This document shows positions 13,001 to 20,600 of a DNA stretch of 24,801 bases, in pieces. The notes beneath the pieces were generated by a model, which saw only the letters and a program-made list of their open reading frames with translations, ran no database searches and was not told where the DNA came from. Where the stretch lies: the IMG/VR virus record IMGVR_UViG_3300023174_005420, positions 1 to 24,801 of that record, one strand, 5' to 3'. The DNA comes from a virus. Position 1 is the first letter of the stretch, and the number at the start of each line of letters is the position of its first letter. A program made the position numbers and the translations under genes.

Positions 13001-16000
13001 CAACGCCGGGAGCGGCTTGGAGGGATTGGCCGAACTTGCGGGGCTTGGGGCCAGTGCCAGGTTGCTCGTTTAAAAACTGAGGGCCCTCTTCCATGAGCAA
13101 GCCTTCAGATTTTGCACTATAAAAAAGGTCAGGATTATTTGGATCCGTTGCCGCGTAATCAAGCATTGGGAGTTGGGCTTGCCTTGAGAACAAAGTCAAC
13201 TGCTTCAGCAATTCAGATCGACCCCCCTTTTCTGGCGTGTGGAATATAAAACCATACGCGCCATCAAGCGCCGCTGTTTCCATGATCCGACGCTTAAGCT
13301 CTACTAATTTACTTGGATCGTTTTCGTATGAACTAACATTTGGGATACGCTCTACAGCGGTAAGGCGTAGTTTTGTATTTAGGTAGAGAATATGACCAGC
13401 GTTAGGATCTCCCTGTTTAAGCACAGAAAGGAGTTCGTCAGATGTTTCTTGTTTGTCCATGTAAGGGAGCGTCGCTCTCCCTACACGCTCCCACTTTGCT
13501 TTAGTGGGTTCAAAAATAGGAGCTGGCTTGGAAGGTATAGAGACATCCACAGCTTCAGGGCCGATACCTTTACTGGTTAAATTGAAGCTGCTGTCACCAG
13601 TAAAAACACTGTTGTCTCCATTAAACCCTAATTTAAATGAGTAAAACTTTGTTCCGTTGGTGATGACATGATCAACAACCTCAAAGCCCATTGCATTTGC
13701 AGCCTCGTCTAATCTTCGGGTGATATTTAAATCAGCACCGCTTGGCGTAGGATCTCCGCTTGGATGGTTGTGGGAAATAACAATTCTATTGAAGTTTTGC
13801 TTTGTATTCTTCCTGACTCGTGCAAGCGAACGAGTTAATTCACGCGCATGCAAAATTCCCTCATTGATTGTTCCAACACTTACAACCTCGCTGGATACAA
13901 CCTTATCCTTGGAATCAAGGACCGCCACTTTAATGCTTTCCACATAAGGCGATCTGAGCGGAAGCAGTGTTGCTACAAGGTCGGCAGGAGCTGCAATTTG
14001 GGTTCCAACAATGTTCCAAACAGGGATTTTCCCATCTACAAGATCTGGAAAAATAGACGATGCCTTGCCACGCATTGCTATGGCTCCGGCAAGAGATTGC
14101 CAGTTGCCTTGCAATCCTTCTTCTACAAGGCGGTCGTAGTCTTGCTCTGATACTTCACTGGATCCGGCGTCAGGCGACTTGATTCCGGCGGCTGCGTAGC
14201 TAGGATTTGAGGTAATCCCTTCCGTTTGCGCAAAGAGTTCAGCCTTGAAATCACTTTGGTAAGGTGAGGCCAATCGCTTGTCTCGTATCTGTGCCAAGGT
14301 TGAGGATATTCCATTGCTTGCTTGCTGGAGGTCTTTAGCTCCGCCTGAGGTTGCATACACCGATGCTCGCTCAAAGTCAAATGGAGTCGGAATAGATGTC
14401 CCCTCCCCGCTGATCACTTCGGGTGAGCCTGTTGGTTCAGGCGCTATGGGTGCGCTTGCCACTGAGGCAGAGGCGGCAGGGGAAAGATCGGTGAGCGGTG
14501 TGCGGCGGACATTGGCAAAGGCGTCGTAGATTTCTGCTTCGCGGCCATAGGTTGCGCCGGGGGTCTCGGTAGGGAGAGCGTCCGTTGGCAGGGTAGTGTT
14601 CACCGGAGCAGGCGCAGGGTTAACCTGTGGGTTAACTGCGGCAGGCGGGGCGAAGGTATCATTTGATACCGCAGGCGGCGGGGCGAAGGTCGAGCCGAAT
14701 GCTTCATCGAGGGCGGTCTGGTCGATGGGGATTTCGGGAGCGCGGACTTGGCCGAGGGTGCGCGGGGCTTGGCCGGTGGGGGCGGATGGTGCCGGGGAGG
14801 AAATAGGGGTGAAGTTTTGCGGGACTTCGGCGGGGGCTGCGGCTTGGCGTCCGGCGGCGATCTCGATGGCGGCTGGTCCGACTTCGCCGATGACTTCTCC
14901 GAAGACGGCCTTGGGGTTTACTGGGTCTCCGGCGGCGACGGATCCGGCTACCTCGCCTGCTCCTCCGAGCCCTCCTTGGATGACTCCTTCTGTGACGGCG
15001 AGGCGGACAGGGGTCTTGGCGGCGGCGCGGAAGACTGAGCCGACTCGCCCGGCGATGCCTGCGGAGAGGGCGTCGAAGGCGGCGACGGGAACTCCTCGCT
15101 TGAGGGCGGCGTCTTTGGCTTCGGCCATGAGCGTTTCGTTGCTGAAGAATTTGGCGATGCTCTCGGGGTTTTTGGGATTCATCCCGGCGGTCTGCAATTC
15201 TTCGAGGATTTTGCTGCCGTATTCTGTGGCAAAGGAACCGGCGGCTGTGCCTCCGACCATGCCTGCGGTGAATCCTCCGCCTGCGCCGATGACATTACCC
15301 ACGCCTGGCACAACCGATCCAGCGGCACCGACCGCAAGCGCAGTGGCACCACCTGTGGCAAGGCCGCCTGCGAGGGCGGGCCAGCTTCCAGCAAGCCCTT
15401 CGGTGATGATATTTGCCGTAACCTCAAAGGGATTTTTGGCAAAGGCTTTGACGGCATCCCAGCCTTCGGCTTGCTGGTAGGCGGCGTAGCCTGGGGCGAC
15501 ACGGCGGGCGGCTTTGTTGTATTCGATGCGGGCGATCTGCGAGGCGTCGTTCTCATCGAGACCATCGGTGGCCATGAGGGCTTGGCGGGCGGAGTCGAAA
15601 GCATTCTGCGCGGCGTTGGCTATTCCTTGGAGGGTGCCGACTTCCTTGGGAGATTCTTCGACGAGCATTTCCCCAGCGGCCATCGTTTGCATATTTGCAA
15701 GCTGCTTGGCGGCGGCGGCATTGGCCTCGGGGCTTACAGCCTGGGCGCGGCGGATGGTGACGGTGCCATCGGCGTTCACCGGGGCGGCTCCGAGTTGGAC
15801 TTTCTCGTATTCCGGCAGGCCGAGGATCTCGCCCAGGGCGGCGGCCTGCTGGCGGCGCTGGCCCTCCTCGGGGTCGCGGTAATCGAGCACGCCAAGGGCA
15901 TTGGCGAGGTCGGACTTGAGGACGGGGAGATTCTCGGTGGGCGTGGTGGCCTCGGCGACGGCTTGCTGGGTGGCGGCTTCGTTTGCTTGGATCACATCGA

Positions 16001-16295
16001 GGAGGGGATTGCCCTTCGGTAATGTCGGCGCAGTAGGCGCGTTGCCTCTGATGATGTCCATGAGGGGATTGCCCTTCGGCGTCGGTGCGGGCTCGGCAGG
16101 CGGCTCGCTTGACGCAACATCCTGCGGCGCGTCTCCCGTAAGGTCCATGCTATCCAACGCACCGACGAGATCGGATTGCGGATACGGCACCTCTCCCTGC
16201 TCAGGCAGCGGGGTGGAGTTGGCGATAGCGAGTGCCTCTGAGCGTGGAGACGAGCCAGAGGAACGGATGATGTCCAGAAGGGGGTTTTGAGCCAT
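10068..16295 (-). CDS. Giant virion/ejection-type polyvalent protein with RadC-like JAB domain, 2,075 aa
   Basis: The 2,075-aa protein ends the late operon, the place of the large internal virion protein in podoviruses. The N-terminus holds three copies of NPL(L/M)D(I/V)I (residues 4-10, 76-82, 96-102). Residues about 300-365 are Gly/Ala-rich and hydrophobic, a candidate membrane-inserting segment. Residues about 785-875 form a RadC-like JAB domain with the full JAMM site H842-x-H844-x7-S852-xx-D855. Residues about 965-1065 look like a second JAB domain in which the metal site is lost (HTP at H1019). The remainder is long and mostly helical, with LNPKTVIRNVVGNTLM near 1450. Such multi-domain phage proteins are known as large polyvalent proteins; injection with DNA and a peptidase/deubiquitinase-like action in the host are inferred. 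Confidence 0.85.
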   Translation of the reverse strand: MAQNPLLDIIRSSGSSPRSEALAIANSTPLPEQGEVPYPQSDLVGALDSMDLTGDAPQDVASSEPPAEPAPTPKGNPLMDIIRGNAPTAPTLPKGNPLLDVIQANEAATQQAVAEATTPTENLPVLKSDLANALGVLDYRDPEEGQRRQQAAALGEILGLPEYEKVQLGAAPVNADGTVTIRRAQAVSPEANAAAAKQLANMQTMAAGEMLVEESPKEVGTLQGIANAAQNAFDSARQALMATDGLDENDASQIARIEYNKAARRVAPGYAAYQQAEGWDAVKAFAKNPFEVTANIITEGLAGSWPALAGGLATGGATALAVGAAGSVVPGVGNVIGAGGGFTAGMVGGTAAGSFATEYGSKILEELQTAGMNPKNPESIAKFFSNETLMAEAKDAALKRGVPVAAFDALSAGIAGRVGSVFRAAAKTPVRLAVTEGVIQGGLGGAGEVAGSVAAGDPVNPKAVFGEVIGEVGPAAIEIAAGRQAAAPAEVPQNFTPISSPAPSAPTGQAPRTLGQVRAPEIPIDQTALDEAFGSTFAPPPAVSNDTFAPPAAVNPQVNPAPAPVNTTLPTDALPTETPGATYGREAEIYDAFANVRRTPLTDLSPAASASVASAPIAPEPTGSPEVISGEGTSIPTPFDFERASVYATSGGAKDLQQASNGISSTLAQIRDKRLASPYQSDFKAELFAQTEGITSNPSYAAAGIKSPDAGSSEVSEQDYDRLVEEGLQGNWQSLAGAIAMRGKASSIFPDLVDGKIPVWNIVGTQIAAPADLVATLLPLRSPYVESIKVAVLDSKDKVVSSEVVSVGTINEGILHARELTRSLARVRKNTKQNFNRIVISHNHPSGDPTPSGADLNITRRLDEAANAMGFEVVDHVITNGTKFYSFKLGFNGDNSVFTGDSSFNLTSKGIGPEAVDVSIPSKPAPIFEPTKAKWERVGRATLPYMDKQETSDELLSVLKQGDPNAGHILYLNTKLRLTAVERIPNVSSYENDPSKLVELKRRIMETAALDGAYGFIFHTPEKGGRSELLKQLTLFSRQAQLPMLDYAATDPNNPDLFYSAKSEGLLMEEGPQFLNEQPGTGPKPRKFGQSLQAAPGVAPEVKSRLTSLDYDPVSNAQTLANARARIDSAGSIDTAFTDLMGKPAIEGWQPTAEDYATGMELMAQLQNRNRHADAASIANMMATRATDQGRAIQALSMIGRLGPQGIELFAQSQLQAAATKPAKTDKQKADIQAKITEAGQLQGEVDKLRRDSTTAAIVGNKDLIKSSLPAGVDAVQVNIAIREAILGAPTPLAAQAATSSILTGQGLSDKGAARISGSIVRDFLKTTQDTRAKVLQDLLATADSDRRLDKSKLGSLIRLNREGKLTDASLHAGMAKMLGIPHWSAEHSAKVRRILAQHEKATDPRIKLVKAAEALDVVYRDFMPPGFLDKVDAIQTIAMLLNPKTVIRNVVGNTLMATADLTADTVSVPMDALVSLGTGERTRTGLSLGERMMGLGAGVGDIKAGYDFARSEGRGRMGSIAEGVDTLVRLGRLQSSGKYNASDISALSGPTFTAPVLRQLESTLGLVLSISDRGFYESAFRSSLDTRMKAAAANGNPMLAPDTDMVTAARMDAGRAIYQDPNVASRTLSGLRRVLNFNQRWGIGSLLMKFTQVPGSILTRAVEFSPLGFINTAYQSLAPMLSSSREFDQKAFTDSFSRALVGTTGLVATGYWLAHLGIISAGGDAKDEDKRNLNRAMGWGSYKLNTSALKRALMTGNFWTPQKQQRDDMVIGYDWAQPLSIGVAMGAYSRENQEAIKQDILQGKKQSLAATGLNWLAYAGGAATGAMNSLVEQPLLTGLNQFARDVGYDNIPGALLKTAADAPGTFIPTAARQWMQLTDNAARETRDSSPARQFINELKAQLPGQSQTLPQKYDITGQPIERWAKDSNTLFNVLFNPSMVSYIKGSPALTEMSKVYKYTAEAGAIPNQVKPEFTVEGVKVRLTSEEISAMQKDMGALSIAALEKFVLSDPRYDKATWDIKAKAMTRALEKAATAAKYRILLARPDLKDRAKQEYDAAIANRNSTQADMLAPTGP

Positions 16296-16309
16296 GGGCG
16301 TTTATTATA

Positions 16310-16915
16310 CTACGGCCCCCAAAAATTTGATTTCGGTTGTGGAAACACAGCATCAACGGCCCATTGGCCAAAACCATTTAAAAGCCCGGCCTTGATCTGA
16401 TCTTGCGTCGCACCTTGGGCAGCCGCGTCCCGCGCATAGGAGCGGATCGTCTCGGCGTTCATCTTGTCGGGCTGCGCTGCTTTTGCGGCTGCGGTCGCAG
16501 CGGCCTTGCCTGCGTAGGCTTTGCCGAGAGCTTCGTATGTTTTCGCAGCAGTCTGCTGCTTCTGCATGTTTTCAAACTCGGCGGTGTGAGCCATGACTGC
16601 GCCGGACATTTTGTTGGCGTTTCCCTTGGTGTCTTCGAGGGCTTTAGCGAGGGAGGTTTTGAATTTCTGGCCCTGCTCTCCGTAGTTGTCGGAGAGGCTC
16701 ATCATGGCTTGGCCGGATGCCATGGATTGCTGCATCTTGGCGTTGTCTTGCTGGTTCTGTTCGACGCGTTTATTCACCATGCCCATGACGGTGTTGAACG
16801 AGGAGGTGAGGGAGTTCTGGAGGTTGGCGTTCCCTTGGGCGGTGATCTGGGAGGCGTTGTTGCCTGCGTTGGCGAGGATCTCGGCGGATCGGTCGGGTGT
16901 GGGGTTATATTGCAT
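16310..16915 (-). CDS. Helical virion-associated protein, 201 aa
   Basis: The protein is Ala/Gln/Asn/Met-rich and almost wholly helical (NANLQNSLTSSFNTVMGMVN, then VEQNQQDNAKMQQSMAS), typical of internal core or tail-associated virion proteins. It lies between TfuA (11-nt overlap) and the giant protein, so it is probably part of the same virion subassembly, like the smaller internal proteins of T7-like phages; this is inferred from position. The C-terminus has a short globular motif (LLNGFGQWAVDAVFPQP). No enzyme motif is visible. Because it directly follows YcaO-TfuA it is a candidate target of their modification. Confidence 0.65.
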   Translation of the reverse strand: MQYNPTPDRSAEILANAGNNASQITAQGNANLQNSLTSSFNTVMGMVNKRVEQNQQDNAKMQQSMASGQAMMSLSDNYGEQGQKFKTSLAKALEDTKGNANKMSGAVMAHTAEFENMQKQQTAAKTYEALGKAYAGKAAATAAAKAAQPDKMNAETIRSYARDAAAQGATQDQIKAGLLNGFGQWAVDAVFPQPKSNFWGP

Positions 16916-17906
16916 GGGGGGTCAGGAGTTGGTGGTTGAGGGTGAGGGAGACGGTGTCCATGTTGGCTCCGGTGGCGTTATGCCAATCGCGGAGGGATTG
17001 GCGGAGGGCTTCGAGTTGGGCGTGGCGGAACCATTGGGCGTCGGTCCATTTGTGGGTGGACATCCAGGCTTCGGCGGCTTCGGGGGTGGTGATGCCGAGG
17101 CGGTGCCAGATGCGGGTGCTTGCAGCGTGGATGTGGGCGGGGGTGGCGACGATGCCAAGGTGGTTGGCAAATTGCTCGAGGAGCAGGAGGTCGGTGGTGG
17201 CGTCGCGGTCGGCTGGGTTGACGCAGTGGTGCAGGCGTTTGCCGTCTCCTACGGGGAGGTCGTTGGTGAGGAGGCCGTTGAGGTGTGCGGTGTGGATGTG
17301 GCGGGGCGTGTCATGTGACTTGGGTGACATGACATGGCGGGCGTGGTCGATGGCAGCAGCGGCGTCGAGGGCTTTCTGGTCTATGTAGCGGGCTTGCAGG
17401 ATGTCCACCACATCGCCGAGGTCGCGGCGGAGGCGTTGCCAAGTGCGCTCGGGGTAGTAGATGGCGCGGGCGGTGGCGAGGATGTGGCCTGCTTCGTCTA
17501 TGTGAGCTTCTGCTGTGGCGCGGAGGTTGACGAGGGGGATGGAGAGTGGTCGGTAGCCGTCTTCGGCGCAGGCGTGAGCGAGGGCGACATCCGCATCGTC
17601 GGTGCAGGATTCCTCGGCATACCACCCGGCGATGATGCCGACGGGCTCGGCTCCGTAGCGGGCGCATTCCACAGCGCGGAGTGCGCCGAGGCTGCCTGCG
17701 CCGATGACGCGGCATCCCTGCTCAATGGCAAAGAGGATTTCCTTATGCCAGGGGGCGAGGCTTTGGTGGAAGAGGCCGTCGATGAGGATGAGGGTGTCTG
17801 GGCCTTCAAGGGCGGCGGCGGCGATGTCGCCTTGCTGCGCGGGGGGGCGGAGGTCGGCCTCGGCGGGGATATTGGCTGGGCGTGTGGGACCGAGGAAGAT
17901 TTTCAT
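16905..17906 (-). CDS. tfuA: TfuA-like thioamidation partner protein
   Basis: The 333-aa product contains the TfuA core: MKIFLGPT start, LRPPAQQGDI (19-28), LILIDGLFHQ (39-48), APWHKEILFAI (51-61), VIGAGSLGALRAVE (67-80), and DGYRPLSIPLVNLRA (116-130). In the studied systems TfuA works with a YcaO enzyme to install a backbone thioamide, probably by helping to deliver sulfur. A helical C-terminal extension of about 180 residues follows the core (with WQRLRRDLGDVVDIL). The start is the ATG at 17906, in an ATGA overlap with the YcaO stop, so the two proteins are made together. A longer in-frame start at 17993 would lie inside ycaO and begins with an unnatural Arg/Pro-rich stretch. The 3' end overlaps the helical virion gene. 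Confidence 0.9.
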   Translation of the reverse strand: MKIFLGPTRPANIPAEADLRPPAQQGDIAAAALEGPDTLILIDGLFHQSLAPWHKEILFAIEQGCRVIGAGSLGALRAVECARYGAEPVGIIAGWYAEESCTDDADVALAHACAEDGYRPLSIPLVNLRATAEAHIDEAGHILATARAIYYPERTWQRLRRDLGDVVDILQARYIDQKALDAAAAIDHARHVMSPKSHDTPRHIHTAHLNGLLTNDLPVGDGKRLHHCVNPADRDATTDLLLLEQFANHLGIVATPAHIHAASTRIWHRLGITTPEAAEAWMSTHKWTDAQWFRHAQLEALRQSLRDWHNATGANMDTVSLTLNHQLLTPHAI

Positions 17907-19072
17907 TTGGCGGCGAGGGCGCGGCGGCCGGGCTGGGAGTAGTCGAACTTGTAGCCTTCGAGCGTGGGCACAATGACTCTCACCACAGAGCACGGGTAGT
18001 CGTGGGTGAACTCATAGACGAGCGGCTCGGGGATGCCTGCGGCGTCGAGTGCGGCACAGAGGGTGTCGATGTCCTGCTCAAAGGTATCGCTGGAGCGGTC
18101 GGCGTGGGCGTTTGCCGAGATGGTGGGGCGGCGGTAACAGTCGGCGAGAAAGGCGGCGTTGTCGGCGGCTTTGACGCGCTCGTAGCGTTCGTGCAGGAAA
18201 TCGTCGCGGCTCCCAGCGATCCACACGGCGCGGGCTTGCACGGTCTCGGTGAGGGCGCGGGCTTGAGCTACGGCGGGATCGAGATGGGAAGCGTAGCCTT
18301 TGTGCAGGCCATGGCCGGATTCGCAGTCGATGAGGTAGCAGATGTAAGTGGGCACGCCGATGTCGCTGGTCACATCAAGCAGCACGGGGGTGATGTCTGC
18401 ATCGCGGATGGTGCGGACGAGCCGGGCTACGGTGGCGTCGGTAATGGAGTCGAGGTCCACGCGAGGAGCCGAGGCGGGGCGCTCCTGGGCAATGGCCGTG
18501 GCATCCCGCTCGATGCACTCGTAGAGACCTCCACAGACGGCTTCAGCGTAGGTATTTCCAGAGGAGAGGCCATTGCTGGTGCTTGCAAAAGGGGTGGCTG
18601 CGAGGGGATGGCCTGCGGGGTGGCGGGCTTGCAGGGAGATGGCGCACGCTGGCACATGGGCAGGGCGGGCGCTGCGGATGCCTCGGGCTTCCGCCCAATA
18701 CATGGGCATAGTGGGGTCGATGACGGCGCCGAGGAGGAGCGGCAGCCGAGTCTCGACGGCGTGGCCGAGTTGCGCAGCGGTGGCAAACATGGTCCGCACG
18801 GGAGCGGTCTCGCCGACATGGCGCTCAAAGCCTTCCATCATGGCACTGCATTTAGCGGCGGCAGGGGTTGCGCCTTTGCCGCTATCCACCGCCAGCACAA
18901 TAGCGTCGGGCCGTATGCACTGAGCCACACAGACGCCGATGCGGTCGAGGCCGGTGATCTCGGCGAGGCGGGTAATGCCTGCGGCGTGGAAATGCGGGCG
19001 CATGCGGGCCAGAGTGTCCTCGGGCGTGCAGGCGCGGTGGGCTCCGTCTAGTCTGTGCTTGGTTACGACCAT
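17903..19072 (-). CDS. ycaO: YcaO-domain ATP-dependent cyclodehydratase/thioamidase-type enzyme
   Basis: The 389-aa protein shows the YcaO ATP-grasp-like motifs: S76-x3-E80-x2-E83 in CSAMMEGFERH, the TSNGLSSGNTYAEAV loop (165-179) followed by LYECIERDA (183-191; E185, E188), and AQARALTETVQARAV (269-283) with GSRDDF behind it. YcaO enzymes activate a peptide amide oxygen with ATP to form azolines or, with TfuA, thioamides. The start at 19072 is inside the preceding virion gene (10-nt overlap); the stop overlaps tfuA (ATGA). A longer in-frame start at 19402 is antisense-like Pro/Arg/His-rich sequence and is rejected. There is no adjacent short precursor gene. The pair sits in the virion operon, so a virion or host protein is the likely substrate. 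Confidence 0.92.
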   Translation of the reverse strand: MVVTKHRLDGAHRACTPEDTLARMRPHFHAAGITRLAEITGLDRIGVCVAQCIRPDAIVLAVDSGKGATPAAAKCSAMMEGFERHVGETAPVRTMFATAAQLGHAVETRLPLLLGAVIDPTMPMYWAEARGIRSARPAHVPACAISLQARHPAGHPLAATPFASTSNGLSSGNTYAEAVCGGLYECIERDATAIAQERPASAPRVDLDSITDATVARLVRTIRDADITPVLLDVTSDIGVPTYICYLIDCESGHGLHKGYASHLDPAVAQARALTETVQARAVWIAGSRDDFLHERYERVKAADNAAFLADCYRRPTISANAHADRSSDTFEQDIDTLCAALDAAGIPEPLVYEFTHDYPCSVVRVIVPTLEGYKFDYSQPGRRALAAK

Positions 19073-20238
19073 GCGAGTTCCATGCTGCGGAGCGTGATGC
19101 GGGCGAGGAGGCGGCGTAGGGGGGTGGTGATGCGAGCAGCAATAGCTTGTCCGTGCTGGCAGTAAAAGCGCAACACGCGGTCGCTGGCGCTGTGCAGCAT
19201 AATGCGGCGGTAGCGTTGCCAGCGGGCAGTCTCTGTGCCGAATGCCGCCCGGGCAATCCAGCAGGCAGCGGCAGCGGCTCCGATCACGGCGCTGGCTCCC
19301 ATAGCGGCTCCTTGAAGACCCATACCGGCAGCGTTGTCGGTGGCACGAGCTTGCATATAGGAACCTTGCAGGGAGGCGTTGTTGTTCTGCACCGTGTTCC
19401 AACGGGAATCGAGCATGGTGGCGTTGACGCCCGCCACATTTCCGGCCATTTGATTGGCGTTGTTGTAGGTGCTACCGATCATGTTGCCAGTTATTCCCAG
19501 AGTGGAAGAGCCCATTCCCAACCCCGGTTGAATGGCGCGGGCGTATGGGTCAACAGCAAGGTTGCCTTGCGCAAGCTGTGAGCGCAGGTTGCCTTGGGCA
19601 AGGGTGGTGTTTGCGGCTTGGCCGAGGAGTGAGCCTGTGCGGCCGAGGCGGGTGTCTCGGTTGCCGACAAGCATTTGGTTGGTATTCCCGGCGAAGTTGC
19701 GGCGCTCGGCTTGGCGGGCGGTGGCGTAGGCGTCGCGGTTGAGGACTTCGGCGGCGAGGGCTCCGGTGCCGGTGCCGAGTCCACGGGCGGACATGCCGGC
19801 GCGGGCTTGCTGGGTGGCGGCGCGTTCCTGCTCTGCGCTGAGGCTGCGGCCGAGGGCGAGGTCGCCTTCGGCTTGGCGCTGGAGCTCACGCTCGATGTCG
19901 GTGCCTTGGAGGTCTTGAGCCGAGGTGGCGGCTAAATCCGTGGTGCTTTTGGCCAGTGAACCTAATTCCGTGGCTTGTCCTTCGGCCGCGATGAGTTGGT
20001 CGGTGGCGCGTTGGGTGTAGGCGTTGTTGGAGGAATCCAGCTTGGAAGCCACTTTATCGACGGAGCCGAGTTGCAGGGTTTCCAACTTGCCATACGCGTC
20101 GATCTGGCTGCCGAGTTGCGCTTTGTAGCTTGACGCACCTTGAGTGTCGCCCTGCTTCATGAGCTTGGTATAGTCGATGGGCTGCGCTTGTGGTGGAGCA
20201 GCCTGCATCTTTGGCTTTTGCGCTGATGAACCGCCCAT
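19063..20238 (-). CDS. Virion-associated protein with C-terminal CWIAR-type module, 391 aa
   Basis: Most of the protein is Ala/Gly/Gln/Asn-rich and helical with repetitive segments (LAQGNLRSQLAQGNLAVDPY; repeated 'RG.G.G' and 'NN' motifs), as in internal or tail-associated virion proteins. The last about 65 residues are different: a basic, aromatic module beginning CWIARAAFGTETARWQRY and ending LRSMELAWS, which resembles a C-terminal module I recall from other phage virion-associated proteins. The start at 20238 shares its A with the previous gene's TAA (TAATG) and follows AAGGGGG; a longer start at 20334 is rejected. Its 3' end overlaps ycaO. Confidence 0.7.
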   Translation of the reverse strand: MGGSSAQKPKMQAAPPQAQPIDYTKLMKQGDTQGASSYKAQLGSQIDAYGKLETLQLGSVDKVASKLDSSNNAYTQRATDQLIAAEGQATELGSLAKSTTDLAATSAQDLQGTDIERELQRQAEGDLALGRSLSAEQERAATQQARAGMSARGLGTGTGALAAEVLNRDAYATARQAERRNFAGNTNQMLVGNRDTRLGRTGSLLGQAANTTLAQGNLRSQLAQGNLAVDPYARAIQPGLGMGSSTLGITGNMIGSTYNNANQMAGNVAGVNATMLDSRWNTVQNNNASLQGSYMQARATDNAAGMGLQGAAMGASAVIGAAAAACWIARAAFGTETARWQRYRRIMLHSASDRVLRFYCQHGQAIAARITTPLRRLLARITLRSMELAWS

Positions 20239-20600
20239 TACGCTATCCCCCTTTCGAGGCCGACGCGGGCGGCAAGTTTGGTCCATGGGTAGGCGTGGAT
20301 GCGGAAGGCGTTGTGGCGGCACCAGGCGGCCCACTCATGCGGGCGGGTGGCGACGCGGAGGAACTCGGCGACGGGGTTGGCGTGCCCGGTCGCGGCGGCA
20401 AGCGGGACGAACCAGGTATTTGGAGGGAGGTCGTAGGTCATGGTGTTGGTCTCGGGGGAGTAGTGGGCTTCGTGGGCGAGGAGGAAGACGGTGGGCGTGC
20501 TGTGGACAAGGCCGTGGCGCAGGTGCCAGCCGAGGAGATCCTCGAAGGGCTCGGTGCTGTGCTCTCGCTGCCAGAGGATGGCTTTGTCGAAGGGGGTCAT
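20238..20600 (-). CDS. Small podovirus-type conserved protein, 120 aa
   Basis: The layout (HLRHGLVHSTPTVFLLAHEA ... NTWFVPLAAATG ... RIHAYPWTKLAARVG) matches small proteins found among tail genes of podovirus-like phages: an opening helix, a 'HGLV.S.P..F..A' strand, a hydrophobic middle with 'W.V.LAAG', and a 'H....IH.Y....LA' end. Function is unknown. It is linked to both neighbours by TAATG overlaps, so it is part of the late operon between the collar protein and the 391-aa virion protein. Confidence 0.75.
   Translation of the reverse strand: MTPFDKAILWQREHSTEPFEDLLGWHLRHGLVHSTPTVFLLAHEAHYSPETNTMTYDLPPNTWFVPLAAATGHANPVAEFLRVATRPHEWAAWCRHNAFRIHAYPWTKLAARVGLERGIA

Noticed and set aside
14596-15480. 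Plus-strand 294-aa Ala/Pro/Thr-rich frame
   Set aside because: Shadow of the Gly/Ala-rich part of the giant protein; no start signal.
16301-16306. TATAAT on the minus strand just before the giant gene
   Set aside because: No matching -35 element at the right distance and the gene is already inside the late operon; probably chance.
17882-19051. Plus-strand 389-aa frame opposite ycaO
   Set aside because: Antisense to the well-supported YcaO gene; Gly/Val/Glu-rich shadow composition.
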